Assembly: GCA_013362555.1 (NCBI GenBank)
Contig: JABFVX010000378.1
Location: 1-13,624, forward strand
DNA: 13,624 bases
Direction of reading: 5' to 3'
DNA from: Mycobacteriaceae bacterium
GTDB lineage: Bacteria > Actinomycetota > Actinomycetes > Mycobacteriales > Mycobacteriaceae
A program made the translations under genes and the position numbers. Numbering within the stretch: position 1 is the first letter of the stretch; every line of letters starts with the position of its first letter. This document shows positions 1 to 6,834 of this stretch, in pieces. The notes beneath the pieces are model-generated. The model was given only the letters and a program-made list of their open reading frames with translations. It made no database searches and had not been told where the DNA came from.

Positions 1-1
1 G

Positions 2-1294
2 CCGGTGGGGGCGCCGCCCGGGGACGGGCCGCCCGCGCCGTTCGGGACCACCGAGAAGCGCAACCAGTGCATGCCGACCACGCCGGAGATCGCCACCAAT
101 GCCGCGCCGATATCACAGCGGTACTTGAACTTTCAGGACGTCTGGAAGTTCACGCGGGGGCAGGGGGTCAAGGTGGCGGTGATCGACACCGGGGTGTCCG
201 CGCACCCGCGGCTGAGTCTGACCGCGGGCGGCGACTACGTCGGCGGGGCCAACGGCCTGGAGGACTGCGACGCGCACGGCACGATCGTCGCGGGCATCAT
301 CGCGGGCAAGGACACCGGGCACGGCTTCGCCGGAGTGGCGCCGGACGCCTCGATCATCACGCTGCGCGCCCAGTCGGCGGCGTACGAACTCAAAGGCACC
401 CAGCACAGGGAAGCAGGCGAGCCCGCCAAGGGCTACGGCCCGCTCGGCGCGCTGGGCGCGGCCATCGTGCACGCGGTGAACATCGGCGCGGCGGTGGTCA
501 ACGTCTCGCTTACCTACTGCTCGCCGTCGAGCAAACCGATGCGCGACGATGGCATCGGCGCGGCGGTCAAGTACGCCTACCAGCGCAATGTCGTGGTCGT
601 GGCGGCGTCCGGAAACCGCGACGGCGACTGCCAGTCCGGCAACGACAACATCGTCGACCCGGTGCACCCGGACAAGAGCCCGTGGGACAACGTGACCCTC
701 AACGTGTCGCCCGCGCGCTTCAGCGACTATGTGCTCGCCGTCGGCTCGGTGAGCCCCAAAACCGGTCAGCCGTCGACGTTCACGGTGCCCGGGCCGTGGG
801 TGGGCGTGGCCGCGCCCGGTGAGGAGATCGTCTCGCTCGACCCCAACAGCTCCGGTCTCACCAGCCGGAAGGGCCCTGACGACAAGGGCAATACCGTCGG
901 CTTCCAAGGCACCAGCTTCGCCGCGCCCTACGTGTCCGGGCTGGCAGCGCTCGTGCGGGCGCGCTATCCACACCTGACGGCGGGCGAGGTGATCAAGCGC
1001 ATCGAGCAAACCGCGCACGCGCCCGGCGGCGGCTGGAATCCGTACGTCGGCTACGGCATCGTCGACCCCCTGGCGGCGGTGACCGCCGACCTCGCGGCCG
1101 ACATGCCGAACCCCGGTGTCGGCGGCATCAAAACCGACAAGCCCTACAGCTACCAGCTCCCCATCCCGGCCCCCGAGCCCGCCCCCGACCACCGGCCCCG
1201 AAACGCCGCCCTGGTCGCCGCGGGCGCCATCCTGCTGGCCTTGATCCTCGGCCTGCTGGCCGTCAACCCCCTGAACCGCAAACCTCCAGAATGA
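2..1294 (+). CDS. mycP4: Mycosin, ESX type VII secretion subtilisin-like serine protease (5' end outside window)
   Basis: This is a membrane-anchored subtilase of a type VII secretion system, acting outside the cytoplasmic membrane. Numbering from the GTG at 5, the catalytic triad is visible: Asp61 in VAVIDTGVS, His91 in CDAHGTIVAG and Ser304 in GTSFAAPYVSG, with the oxyanion Asn in AASGNRDGD. A hydrophobic helix at about 401-420 (ALVAAGAILLALILGLLAV) is followed by a short basic tail, the usual mycosin C-terminal anchor. No signal peptide is seen and the frame is open to the left edge, so the real start lies upstream and the GTG at 5 is probably internal. The stop TGA (1292-1294) and the last residues PPE are encoded by the arm of a palindromic repeat. 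The number 4 rests on synteny with mycobacterial mycP4-eccB4-truA and is an inference. The family call is secure. Confidence 0.93.
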   Translation, partial: PVGAPPGDGPPAPFGTTEKRNQCMPTTPEIATNAAPISQRYLNFQDVWKFTRGQGVKVAVIDTGVSAHPRLSLTAGGDYVGGANGLEDCDAHGTIVAGIIAGKDTGHGFAGVAPDASIITLRAQSAAYELKGTQHREAGEPAKGYGPLGALGAAIVHAVNIGAAVVNVSLTYCSPSSKPMRDDGIGAAVKYAYQRNVVVVAASGNRDGDCQSGNDNIVDPVHPDKSPWDNVTLNVSPARFSDYVLAVGSVSPKTGQPSTFTVPGPWVGVAAPGEEIVSLDPNSSGLTSRKGPDDKGNTVGFQGTSFAAPYVSGLAALVRARYPHLTAGEVIKRIEQTAHAPGGGWNPYVGYGIVDPLAAVTADLAADMPNPGVGGIKTDKPYSYQLPIPAPEPAPDHRPRNAALVAAGAILLALILGLLAVNPLNRKPPE

Positions 1295-1307
1295 CCCGTG
1301 ACGTGCG

Positions 1308-1453
1308 TTTCGCGCTGTGAGACGGCGGCCCGAGGAGGCAGCCTGCGTAACACCGCAGGGCCTCGCGAACAGCGCCATCAAGTTTCGCGCTGTGAGACGG
1401 CGGCCCGAGGAGGCAGCCTGCGTAACACCGCAGGGCCTCGCGAACAGCGCCAT
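1308..1453 (+). repeat. Tandem pair of 71-base modules inside palindrome copy 1
   Basis: The two copies, 1308-1378 and 1383-1453, are identical and have a 75-base period. Each module has short terminal inverted repeats (GCGCTGT at 1312-1318 with ACAGCGC at 1369-1375). Each also has an inner hairpin: GAGGC 1335-1339 pairs with GCCTC 1360-1364, and CCTGCG 1342-1347 pairs with CGCAGG 1354-1359, around the loop TAACAC with a two-base AG bulge. The same module occurs once, inverted on this strand, at 11954-12024. Confidence 0.92.
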
Positions 1454-1480
1454 TCAACACCGCACGTCACGGGTCATTCT

Positions 1481-1485
1481 GGAGG
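1481..1485 (+). promoter_or_regulatory. Ribosome binding site supplied by the palindrome
   Basis: GGAGG at the outer end of the right arm of palindrome copy 1 is the only Shine-Dalgarno-like sequence before the ATG at 1498. The spacing is 12 bases, longer than usual. If the two arms pair in RNA, this GGAGG pairs with the CCTCC at 1283-1287 and would be hidden. Its use is an inference. Confidence 0.45.
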
Positions 1486-1497
1486 ATCCGGATCGGT

Positions 1498-2595
1498 ATG
1501 AACTACGCTGCCAGCGTGCTTGCAGACGTCGTCGACGCCAGGTCCGCCACTGCGCTGCGGGTGGGGCTCGCGGGCTACGGGCTGGCGGGCTCGGTGTTTC
1601 ACGCCCCGTTGATCGCGTCGGCGGCGGGCATGGCCCTCGACACGGTGGTGACGGGGAATCCGCAGCGGCAGGCGCAGGCTCAGGCCGAGCATCCGGGCGT
1701 GCGAGTGGTCGCGACGCCTGCGGAGCTGTTGGCGCGGGCGGATTCGCTCGACCTGCTGGTGGTGGCGACGCCGAACCGGACGCACGTGCCGCTGGCGCGG
1801 GCAGGCCTGGAGGCGGGGCTGCCGGTGGTGGTGGACAAGCCGCTGGCGGCGACGGCAGCGGCGGCCGAAGACGTGGCGGCCCTGGCCGACGAGCGCGGGC
1901 TGATGCTGAGCGTGTTCCAGAACCGGCGCTGGGACAACGACTTCCGGACGGTTCGCGCGCTCGTCGACGAAAGCGGGCTCGGCGAGGTGTGGCGGTTCGA
2001 GTCGCGGTTCGAGCGGTGGCGGCCGCAGCCGAAAGGCGGGTGGCGCGAAACCGCGGCCGAGCTGGGCGGGCTCCTGTACGACCTCGGCAGCCACCTCGTC
2101 GACCAGGCGCTGACGCTGTTCGGCCCGGTGGAATCGGTGTACGCCGAAGTGGATACGCGCAGGCCGGGCGCGGAAGCGGACGACGACACGTTCGTCGCGC
2201 TGGCGCACGCCAACGGTGTCCGGTCCCACCTGTGGATGAGCGCCTGCGCGGCACAGCTCGGCCCACGGTTCCGGGTGCTGGGCAGCACGGCAGGCTATGT
2301 GAAGTACGGCATGGACCCGCAGGAGGCCGCCCTGCGCGCAGGGCGGCGCCCAGCGGATGGCTGGGGAGTCGAGCCCGAATCATCTTGGGGCACACTAGGA
2401 ACCATTGACTCCGCGACCCCCGTTCGCACTCTCCCCGGCGACTGGCCCGCCTTCTACGCCCGCATCGCCCACTCGCTGCGCACCGGAGCCCCGCCCCCCG
2501 TGACCGCCCGCGAAGCCGCGGCCGCCCTCCGCGTCCTCGAGGCCGCCCGCCTCTCCGCCGCCGATTCCCGCCCCGTGACAATCTCTCCAGAATGA
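1498..2595 (+). CDS. Gfo/Idh/MocA-family NAD(P)-dependent oxidoreductase
   Basis: The 365-residue protein belongs to the sugar/inositol dehydrogenase superfamily. The N-terminal Rossmann fold carries GYGLAG at 26-31, followed by the HAPLI stretch typical of the YdgJ/IolW-like branch. VDKP at about 112-115 matches the conserved (E/D)KP catalytic lysine motif. The C-terminal domain has DLGSHLVDQ with His199, the usual catalytic or substrate-site histidine of the family. The substrate cannot be read from sequence. Residues 1-19 extend beyond the usual family start, so an internal start is possible, but ATG 1498 is the first one behind a GGAGG. The gene is bounded on both sides by palindromic elements, and its stop TGA (2593-2595) lies in the left arm of copy 2. 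It interrupts the mycP-eccB pair that is adjacent in mycobacterial ESX-4, so a link to secretion is doubtful. Confidence 0.88.
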   Translation: MNYAASVLADVVDARSATALRVGLAGYGLAGSVFHAPLIASAAGMALDTVVTGNPQRQAQAQAEHPGVRVVATPAELLARADSLDLLVVATPNRTHVPLARAGLEAGLPVVVDKPLAATAAAAEDVAALADERGLMLSVFQNRRWDNDFRTVRALVDESGLGEVWRFESRFERWRPQPKGGWRETAAELGGLLYDLGSHLVDQALTLFGPVESVYAEVDTRRPGAEADDDTFVALAHANGVRSHLWMSACAAQLGPRFRVLGSTAGYVKYGMDPQEAALRAGRRPADGWGVEPESSWGTLGTIDSATPVRTLPGDWPAFYARIAHSLRTGAPPPVTAREAAAALRVLEAARLSAADSRPVTISPE

Positions 2596-2637
2596 CCCAT
2601 GACGTGCGCCTAGCGCACGTCATGGGTCATTCTGGAG
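2585..2637. repeat. Palindromic intergenic element, copy 2 (short form)
   Basis: The 25-base arms 2585-2609 and 2613-2637 are perfectly complementary around a 3-base loop CTA. The arm reads CTCCAGAATGACCCATGACG. Compared with copies 1, 3 and 5 both arms carry the same paired change (CGTGACG to CATGACG), so pairing is kept. It lies between convergent genes, overlapping the oxidoreductase stop codon and ending 8 bases from the stop of eccB. It could act as a two-way terminator, but neither side has a T run. Confidence 0.93.
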
Positions 2638-2645
2638 GTATTTGG

Positions 2646-4214
2646 TCAGCCGCCTGCGGAAGGGACGGGGACGGCGTCGCCGCGGGGGTCGCCGGACATG
2701 CCCTCGTGGGCGACCAAGGCGGCTTTGCGGGACAGCGTCGGGCCGCCGCCGAGGAGGGCGACGATGGGGTCGGGGGCCGGGGCCGGGTCGGTGAGGCCGA
2801 GGGACTTGCTCGCGTCGGCCTGGCCCTGCTGAACGCCTGCGTTGTCGATGCCGTAGCGGACGCCGGTGTCGGCGACGTAGAAGAGGTTGTACTTGGCCTG
2901 GCTGTTCGGTTCGATGCCGGTGGTGAGGACGTAGTCGCCAGTGCCGGGCTGGATGTAGACGGTGTCGGCCGGTTTGGTCCGCGGCGCGGCGCCTTCGCCC
3001 GCGATAGTCGAGGCGTCGTCGGACTTGATCAGCTTGACGCCCTTGGCATTCGGGTCCACCGGCACCGACCGGCCCGCGACGAGGCTGAGCTCGGCGCGGG
3101 TGGTGGCGGTCTCGCGGTCCTTCGACGTGCCGAGCGGCTTCCAGGACAGGCAACTCACCGGGGCGTCGTCGACCTTGCTGATCGTCAACTGCCTGCTCGG
3201 GTACGTGGACACCACCGAGTCGAGCTCATGCGACTCCGGCGAGTTGGAGGGCACGCTCGGCGAGACCTTTTCGTACTCCTGCTGGCCGATGTTGAGCGAG
3301 TAGAGGATCATGTCCGCGGCCGCGGGCGACACCTGCTGCAAGCCGTCGCGCAGCACCACGTAGTACTGCTTGGTCTCGCCCGGGGTGACCAGCACCCAGC
3401 CGACCTTGGCGTCCGAGGGCAGCGACACGTCCGGCGAGAGCATCTGGAACCCCGGCGCGGCGCCCGCGCCGTCGATCTTGGGCGCGGCGATGGCCCGGAC
3501 CTCGGGGATGGCGTTGAGCATGCCTTCGCTGATCGGCCGCGGGGTTATGCCGCTGATCTGCAGCGCGTCGGTGACGACGCGGTTCTTCGCACCTACGTCC
3601 ACTCGCGCGCGCTTGCCGTCGTAGACGAGGTAGACCGACCCCTCCGGCGACTTCACCAGCAGCCCGTCCGCGCTGCTCAGTTTGCGCACGGTGTCGCCGA
3701 ACTTCGGCGCTCCGACCACCACGGACGTCGTCGGCTCCCCCGAGCCTGCCGCCACGGTGTCGCAGACCGTCCACGACCTGCCGTTCGGGCTGGACGTCGG
3801 CATCGAGGACGGCGCTCCCGGAATCCCGATCAGCGCGCCGCGCGGACGTTTCGCGAGCTCGGATCCCTTCACGATGCCGGGCTTGACGTGCTCACCCACG
3901 GCCAGCTCCGCCGATGCCAAGTTCAGCACGGGATGCACCGTGTCGCCGAGCTTGACGTACATCCCCCCGGAATCCTTGGCGACGAAGATCTTGCTGTCCT
4001 TGCCGACTTTGTCCTGGGGCCGGATCAGCGCCAGCACCGCACAGCCGGCCAGCGCGACTGTCGCCAGCACCACCCCCACGGTGAACGCCCGCGACTGCGA
4101 CCGCATCGGGTCGAACAGCATCCGGACGTCCCGCCGAACAATGGCGTGCTCCATCCTGCGCACCAGGAAGTTGTATCCACTGATTTGGGCACGGGTGGTC
4201 GGTTGCTGCGGCAC
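2646..4214 (-). CDS. eccB4: Type VII secretion membrane protein EccB
   Basis: EccB is a core subunit of the ESX membrane complex, with a short cytoplasmic N-terminus, one membrane helix and a large periplasmic part. The 522-residue product fits the family length. The N-terminal signature PTTRAQISGYNFLVRRMEHA with RRDVRML is classical EccB. The membrane helix is at about 43-63. Cys151 and Cys355 are placed like the conserved periplasmic disulfide pair. The GTG at 4214 is chosen because it gives the family N-terminus (V/M-PQQPTTR) and has GGGGGAG four bases upstream. The open frame continues far upstream antisense to eccE but has no EccB similarity there. It is divergent from eccE and convergent with the oxidoreductase. 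The ESX-4 assignment rests on synteny (mycP and eccB next to truA). Confidence 0.93.
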   Translation of the reverse strand: MPQQPTTRAQISGYNFLVRRMEHAIVRRDVRMLFDPMRSQSRAFTVGVVLATVALAGCAVLALIRPQDKVGKDSKIFVAKDSGGMYVKLGDTVHPVLNLASAELAVGEHVKPGIVKGSELAKRPRGALIGIPGAPSSMPTSSPNGRSWTVCDTVAAGSGEPTTSVVVGAPKFGDTVRKLSSADGLLVKSPEGSVYLVYDGKRARVDVGAKNRVVTDALQISGITPRPISEGMLNAIPEVRAIAAPKIDGAGAAPGFQMLSPDVSLPSDAKVGWVLVTPGETKQYYVVLRDGLQQVSPAAADMILYSLNIGQQEYEKVSPSVPSNSPESHELDSVVSTYPSRQLTISKVDDAPVSCLSWKPLGTSKDRETATTRAELSLVAGRSVPVDPNAKGVKLIKSDDASTIAGEGAAPRTKPADTVYIQPGTGDYVLTTGIEPNSQAKYNLFYVADTGVRYGIDNAGVQQGQADASKSLGLTDPAPAPDPIVALLGGGPTLSRKAALVAHEGMSGDPRGDAVPVPSAGG

Positions 4215-4260
4215 AGTTCTCCCCCCAACGTCACGTCGATCTCGAACACACAGTATCAAC

Positions 4261-4315
4261 CCTCCAGAATGACCCGTGACGTGCGTTCGGCGCACGTCAC
4301 GGGTCATTCTGGAGG
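4261..4315. repeat. Palindromic intergenic element, copy 3 (short form)
   Basis: The perfect 25-base arms 4261-4285 and 4291-4315 enclose the loop TTCGG and are identical to the arms of copy 1. Unlike the other copies it lies between two divergent gene starts (eccB 4214, eccE 4438), where no 3' end needs terminating. A -10-like TACTGT for eccB lies at 4250-4255 on the minus strand, so the matching -35 region would fall inside the palindrome. Confidence 0.93.
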
Positions 4316-4367
4316 TAGGAGGCGGCCCCTTACCGCGGCTGGCGCGCAGCTGCCCGCCAAACCCGGC

Positions 4368-4437
4368 TAGTGTTACCCCCACATGTACGGGGGCGGGTGG
4401 AGTCCCGCCGCGAGAAGGTGCCAGGGGGACAGCGACC
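4368..4437 (+). promoter_or_regulatory. Putative promoter -10 and leader of eccE
   Basis: TAGTGT at 4368-4373 fits the loose actinobacterial -10 pattern TANNNT, but I could not find a convincing -35. The leader contains a 6-bp hairpin (GGCGGG 4392-4397, CCCGCC 4404-4409). AGGGGGA at 4423-4429 is a good ribosome binding site 8 bases before ATG 4438. The binding site is solid and the promoter is weak. Confidence 0.35.
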
Positions 4438-6075
4438 ATGGCGGATGTTGAGGGCGCGGGCCCGGCTCCGGTGTTCGGGCGGATCGCTCCGGTGGATCTG
4501 GTGGCAGCGCAGCTGGTCGGGGTGTCGGCGGGCGCACTGGCGCTGGTCGCGGGGGTGGCTCTGGCCCCGGCGGTCGCGGTGGCGGTGGGAGTGGCCGCGC
4601 TGCTGCTGATCCCTGTGGGCAGGCGCACGGCGACCGGGTGGCTGCGGGTGTGGTGGGGGTTTCTCGGCAAACGCCGCACGCGCTTGGGATCCACCGTCGA
4701 CTTTCGCGCGCCCGGCGGGCGCTCGCTCGGGCTGTACTGGGACGGCAGCCGCGTGGTGTCGGTCGTCGAGGTGCTGGCCCCGCTGGGCGGGCTGACCCGC
4801 ATCAGCCGCGACGCCTTCGATTCCAGCCACAAGCTGCCGCTGCCCGCCCTCGCGGCCTGCCTGACCCAGCACGACGTGATGCTCGACAGCATCGACATCG
4901 TCAGCCACGGCTTCCGCACTCGCCCCGGCACGCCGGCAGGCCAGGTGTATGAACAGCTGATCGGCCCGCTGCCGGCGACCGCGGTGCGCACCGTCTGGCT
5001 TGCCGTCAGCCTCGACATGCGGCACTGCAAGGACGCGGTGGAACGGCGCGGGGGCGGCGCCGAGGGCGCGTCCCGTTCGGTCACGATCGCGACCCAGCGC
5101 ATTGTGCGGGCGCTGGCCGAAGCGGGCTGCCGCTCGCGGATTCTCACCGCCCCGGAGATCCGGGACGCGGTCATCCAGATCACCGCGGGCACCGATCCGC
5201 GCACCGTCGGCCAGCGCTGGAGCTCGGCGCGGCTGGGCAACTTCGCCAACATCGGCAGTGCGGTCGACCCGGACAAGCTCAGTTCCGAGACGCTGGCCAA
5301 GCTGTGGTCGACGCCATCGCTCGGCACCACCGTGGCAGTGCGGCTGGAGCCGGGCGCCACCCCCGACACGATCAAGCTCGGCGCGGCGTGGCGGCTCACC
5401 GCCCAAGATCCGCCGCAGGTGAAGCTGCCCGGCCTTATCTCGGTGAACGGCAGGCACCGCGAGGCGCTGCTGGCGCAGTTGCCGCTGGGCGCGGGCACGA
5501 ACGCGCACACCATCCCCACTGGGGAGTTCCCGCTCGGCGCGACCGAGCGGCTGCACCTGCCGCAGGCGGGCTGCGGCCAGCTCATCGGCTCGGACCGCAA
5601 CGGCCAGGGCATCGCGGCACGCATTGTGGGCGCGGGCATTTCGACGGTGTACGTCGCCTCGGACCCATTCGTCGCGAAGCAGCTGGTGTTCCGCGCTCTG
5701 GCGGTGGGCTCGCGAATCCTGATCCGCACCGACCGCCCGCAGGTCTGGCACCAGTTCATCGCGTCGATCGAGAATCCGGAGCGGCTGACGTTCGCCCGGG
5801 ACGCCACCCAAAGCAACGCGGGCTTCAATGCCACCTTGGTGGACGGCGTGGCCGCGCCCGCCCCGCACGCGGGCGTGACGACGATCTACCTCGCCGCCGA
5901 CCCGTCCGGGTGGCCCACCGGCCGTCCGGACATCGCCATCCACCAGCCCGGCGCCCAAGGCAACCGTCTCCGCCTGCAGACCGCCGTCGCGGCCGTCGAC
6001 CTCAACCTGGTGGCCCTCCCGCGCGAAAACGCCTTCATCGGCCAGCCTTACGGAGCCCGCCAACCCGTGGGGTAG
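4438..6075 (+). CDS. eccE4: Type VII secretion protein EccE
   Basis: EccE is a peripheral subunit of the ESX membrane complex. The 545-residue product has two close hydrophobic helices at the N-terminus (about 21-41 and 43-61) followed by a basic stretch (GRRTATGWLRVWWGFLGKRR) and a long soluble region, the EccE layout. The frame runs further upstream, but ATG 4438 has AGGGGGA at 8 bases and starts just before the first helix. Length is at the upper end for EccE, as in other mycolic-acid actinomycetes. The classical M. tuberculosis ESX-4 locus lacks eccE, while M. abscessus ESX-4 has it, so this locus resembles the fuller type. The stop lies 16 bases from the stop of the convergent FMN reductase, with no palindrome between them. 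The family call rests on layout and context, since EccE has few sharp motifs. Confidence 0.85.
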   Translation: MADVEGAGPAPVFGRIAPVDLVAAQLVGVSAGALALVAGVALAPAVAVAVGVAALLLIPVGRRTATGWLRVWWGFLGKRRTRLGSTVDFRAPGGRSLGLYWDGSRVVSVVEVLAPLGGLTRISRDAFDSSHKLPLPALAACLTQHDVMLDSIDIVSHGFRTRPGTPAGQVYEQLIGPLPATAVRTVWLAVSLDMRHCKDAVERRGGGAEGASRSVTIATQRIVRALAEAGCRSRILTAPEIRDAVIQITAGTDPRTVGQRWSSARLGNFANIGSAVDPDKLSSETLAKLWSTPSLGTTVAVRLEPGATPDTIKLGAAWRLTAQDPPQVKLPGLISVNGRHREALLAQLPLGAGTNAHTIPTGEFPLGATERLHLPQAGCGQLIGSDRNGQGIAARIVGAGISTVYVASDPFVAKQLVFRALAVGSRILIRTDRPQVWHQFIASIENPERLTFARDATQSNAGFNATLVDGVAAPAPHAGVTTIYLAADPSGWPTGRPDIAIHQPGAQGNRLRLQTAVAAVDLNLVALPRENAFIGQPYGARQPVG

Positions 6076-6091
6076 ATCCGCACCGTTTTGG

Positions 6092-6631
6092 TCAGCCGGG
6101 GTAGGGGCGGGCGGGGCGGAGGGCCTTTGCCCACCACGCCAGTTCGCGGAGGAGCCGGTCGGCGCTGTCGGCGGCGTAGCGGTCCGCCGGGTCGAAGTTC
6201 TTGCGGATCTGGTGGAAGCTGACAGCGTCGCGCACGGAGACCATGTGCAGTTCGGCGACCACCTGGCGCAGCTGCTCGACGGCCCGCAATCCGCCTGCCG
6301 GACCGCCGTACGAGACGAAACCCACGGGCTTGCCGCGCCATTCGCGTTTCGCGCTGTCCAGCGCCAGCTTCAGGCTCGCGGGGTAGCCGTGGTTGTACTC
6401 CGGAGTCACCGCGACGAACGCGTCCGCCTGGGCGACCCGCGCCCGAAAACGCTCGGCCGCGGGGGTCTCCGAAAGGTCAACCGGCAGCTCGAATTCCGCC
6501 AGATCCAGCACGCCGACCTCGAAGTCCTGGATCGCGCGCGCCCGGTGGAGGAACCAGTTCGCCGCAACGGGGCCGAACCGCTCGGGGCGAACGCTGCCGA
6601 CGATGACCTCCAACAGCAACTGCTCCGCCAT
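6092..6631 (-). CDS. NAD(P)H-dependent FMN reductase family protein
   Basis: This is a flavodoxin-fold reductase of about 179 residues, probably cytoplasmic, passing electrons from NAD(P)H to FMN or quinone-like acceptors. The N-terminal loop VIVGSVRPERFG is the phosphate-binding GS.R motif. TPEYNHGYPASLKLALD is the signature of the family, and VSYGGPAGGLRAVEQLR follows as the second flavin loop. I take ATG 6631 (MAEQLLLEVIVGS), which places the first strand at the usual position. TTG/ATG codons at 6655/6652 would add seven to eight residues, and no start has a clear ribosome binding site. A dyad at 6664-6683 lies just upstream and may be an operator. The physiological acceptor is unknown. 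Confidence 0.88.
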   Translation of the reverse strand: MAEQLLLEVIVGSVRPERFGPVAANWFLHRARAIQDFEVGVLDLAEFELPVDLSETPAAERFRARVAQADAFVAVTPEYNHGYPASLKLALDSAKREWRGKPVGFVSYGGPAGGLRAVEQLRQVVAELHMVSVRDAVSFHQIRKNFDPADRYAADSADRLLRELAWWAKALRPARPYPG

Positions 6632-6663
6632 TCCGTCACCGTACGGCACCATCAACAGTTACG

Positions 6664-6683
6664 ATAACCGGACGGACCGTTAT
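6664..6683. promoter_or_regulatory. Putative operator dyad upstream of the FMN reductase
   Basis: An imperfect dyad ATAAC...GTTAT with partly matching inner bases (CGGACGGACC) lies 33 bases before the FMN reductase start, in a locally AT-richer stretch (6680-6703). Spacing and symmetry suit a TetR- or MarR-type repressor site. No regulator gene lies next to it, so this is only a candidate. Confidence 0.3.
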
Positions 6684-6715
6684 GTTCTCTAAATATTCGA
6701 TCCACGCCGGGGCGC

Positions 6716-6750
6716 GACCCGGCTGCCCCAGAGGGGTGGGCAGCCGGGTC
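6716..6750 (-). terminator. GC-rich hairpin downstream of truA, putative terminator of the alpha operon
   Basis: Perfect 13-base inverted repeat GACCCGGCTGCCC (6716-6728) / GGGCAGCCGGGTC (6738-6750) with a 9-base loop. It lies 84 bases after the truA stop and beyond palindrome copy 4 in the direction of transcription. There is no T run, which is common for actinobacterial hairpin terminators. It also separates the alpha operon from the FMN reductase gene. Confidence 0.65.
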
Positions 6751-6767
6751 CGGGCGAATCCAACCCG

Positions 6768-6822
6768 CCTCCACAACGACCCATGACGTGCGTAAGACGC
6801 AACTGATGAGTCGTTCTGGAGG
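6768..6822. repeat. Palindromic intergenic element, copy 4 (decayed short form)
   Basis: Arms 6768-6793 and 6797-6822 match at 21 of 26 pairs around loop AAG. The outer ends CCTCCA and TGGAGG are intact and the mismatches lie mostly toward the centre. Both arms read AACGAC where copies 1, 2, 3 and 5 read AATGAC, so this change was kept paired. It ends 12 bases from the truA stop codon. Confidence 0.82.
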
Positions 6823-6834
6823 TACGCCGAATCA

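Larger units (their letters stand above)
1283..1485. repeat. Palindromic intergenic element, copy 1 (long form, double module)
   Basis: The left arm 1283-1307 and right arm 1461-1485 are perfect 25-base inverted repeats, beginning CCTCCAGAATGACCCG. The 153 bases between them are two tandem copies of a 71-base module (1308-1378, 1383-1453), separated by CAAG and followed by TCAACAC. The left arm overlaps the end of mycP and supplies its stop codon. The right arm ends in GGAGG, 12 bases before the next start codon. I saw no target-site duplication at the flanks (GCAAA left, ATCCG right). Short conceptual peptides in this stretch are by-products of the repeat. Confidence 0.93.

Noticed and set aside
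1283..1485. Classical MITE or IS remnant
   Set aside because: No target-site duplication was found at the flanks of copies 1, 2 or 3 and no transposase fragment is present. A mobile origin remains possible but is not shown.
1298..1501. Small ORFs within palindrome copy 1 (peptides with repeated ETAARGGSLRNTAG-like segments)
   Set aside because: Sequence identity between the peptide repeats follows the DNA duplication exactly, frames exist on both strands, and the stretch is explained by arms and modules.
1283..2637. Integron cassettes with palindromes as attC sites
   Set aside because: Genes are in mixed orientations, the arms are near-perfect palindromes without the attC unpaired bases and core site, and no integrase is visible.
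2592..4370. Long plus-strand frame opposite eccB
   Set aside because: It is a typical high-GC shadow frame rich in Arg/Gly/His with no recognisable domain, starting inside a palindrome.
4374..4437. Riboswitch in the eccE leader
   Set aside because: Only one short 6-bp hairpin and G-rich runs are visible. No known riboswitch core could be matched by eye.
4215..5834. Upstream extension of the eccB frame on the minus strand (about 540 more codons)
   Set aside because: It is antisense to eccE, has no EccB similarity, and the GTG at 4214 with a good ribosome binding site gives the family N-terminus.
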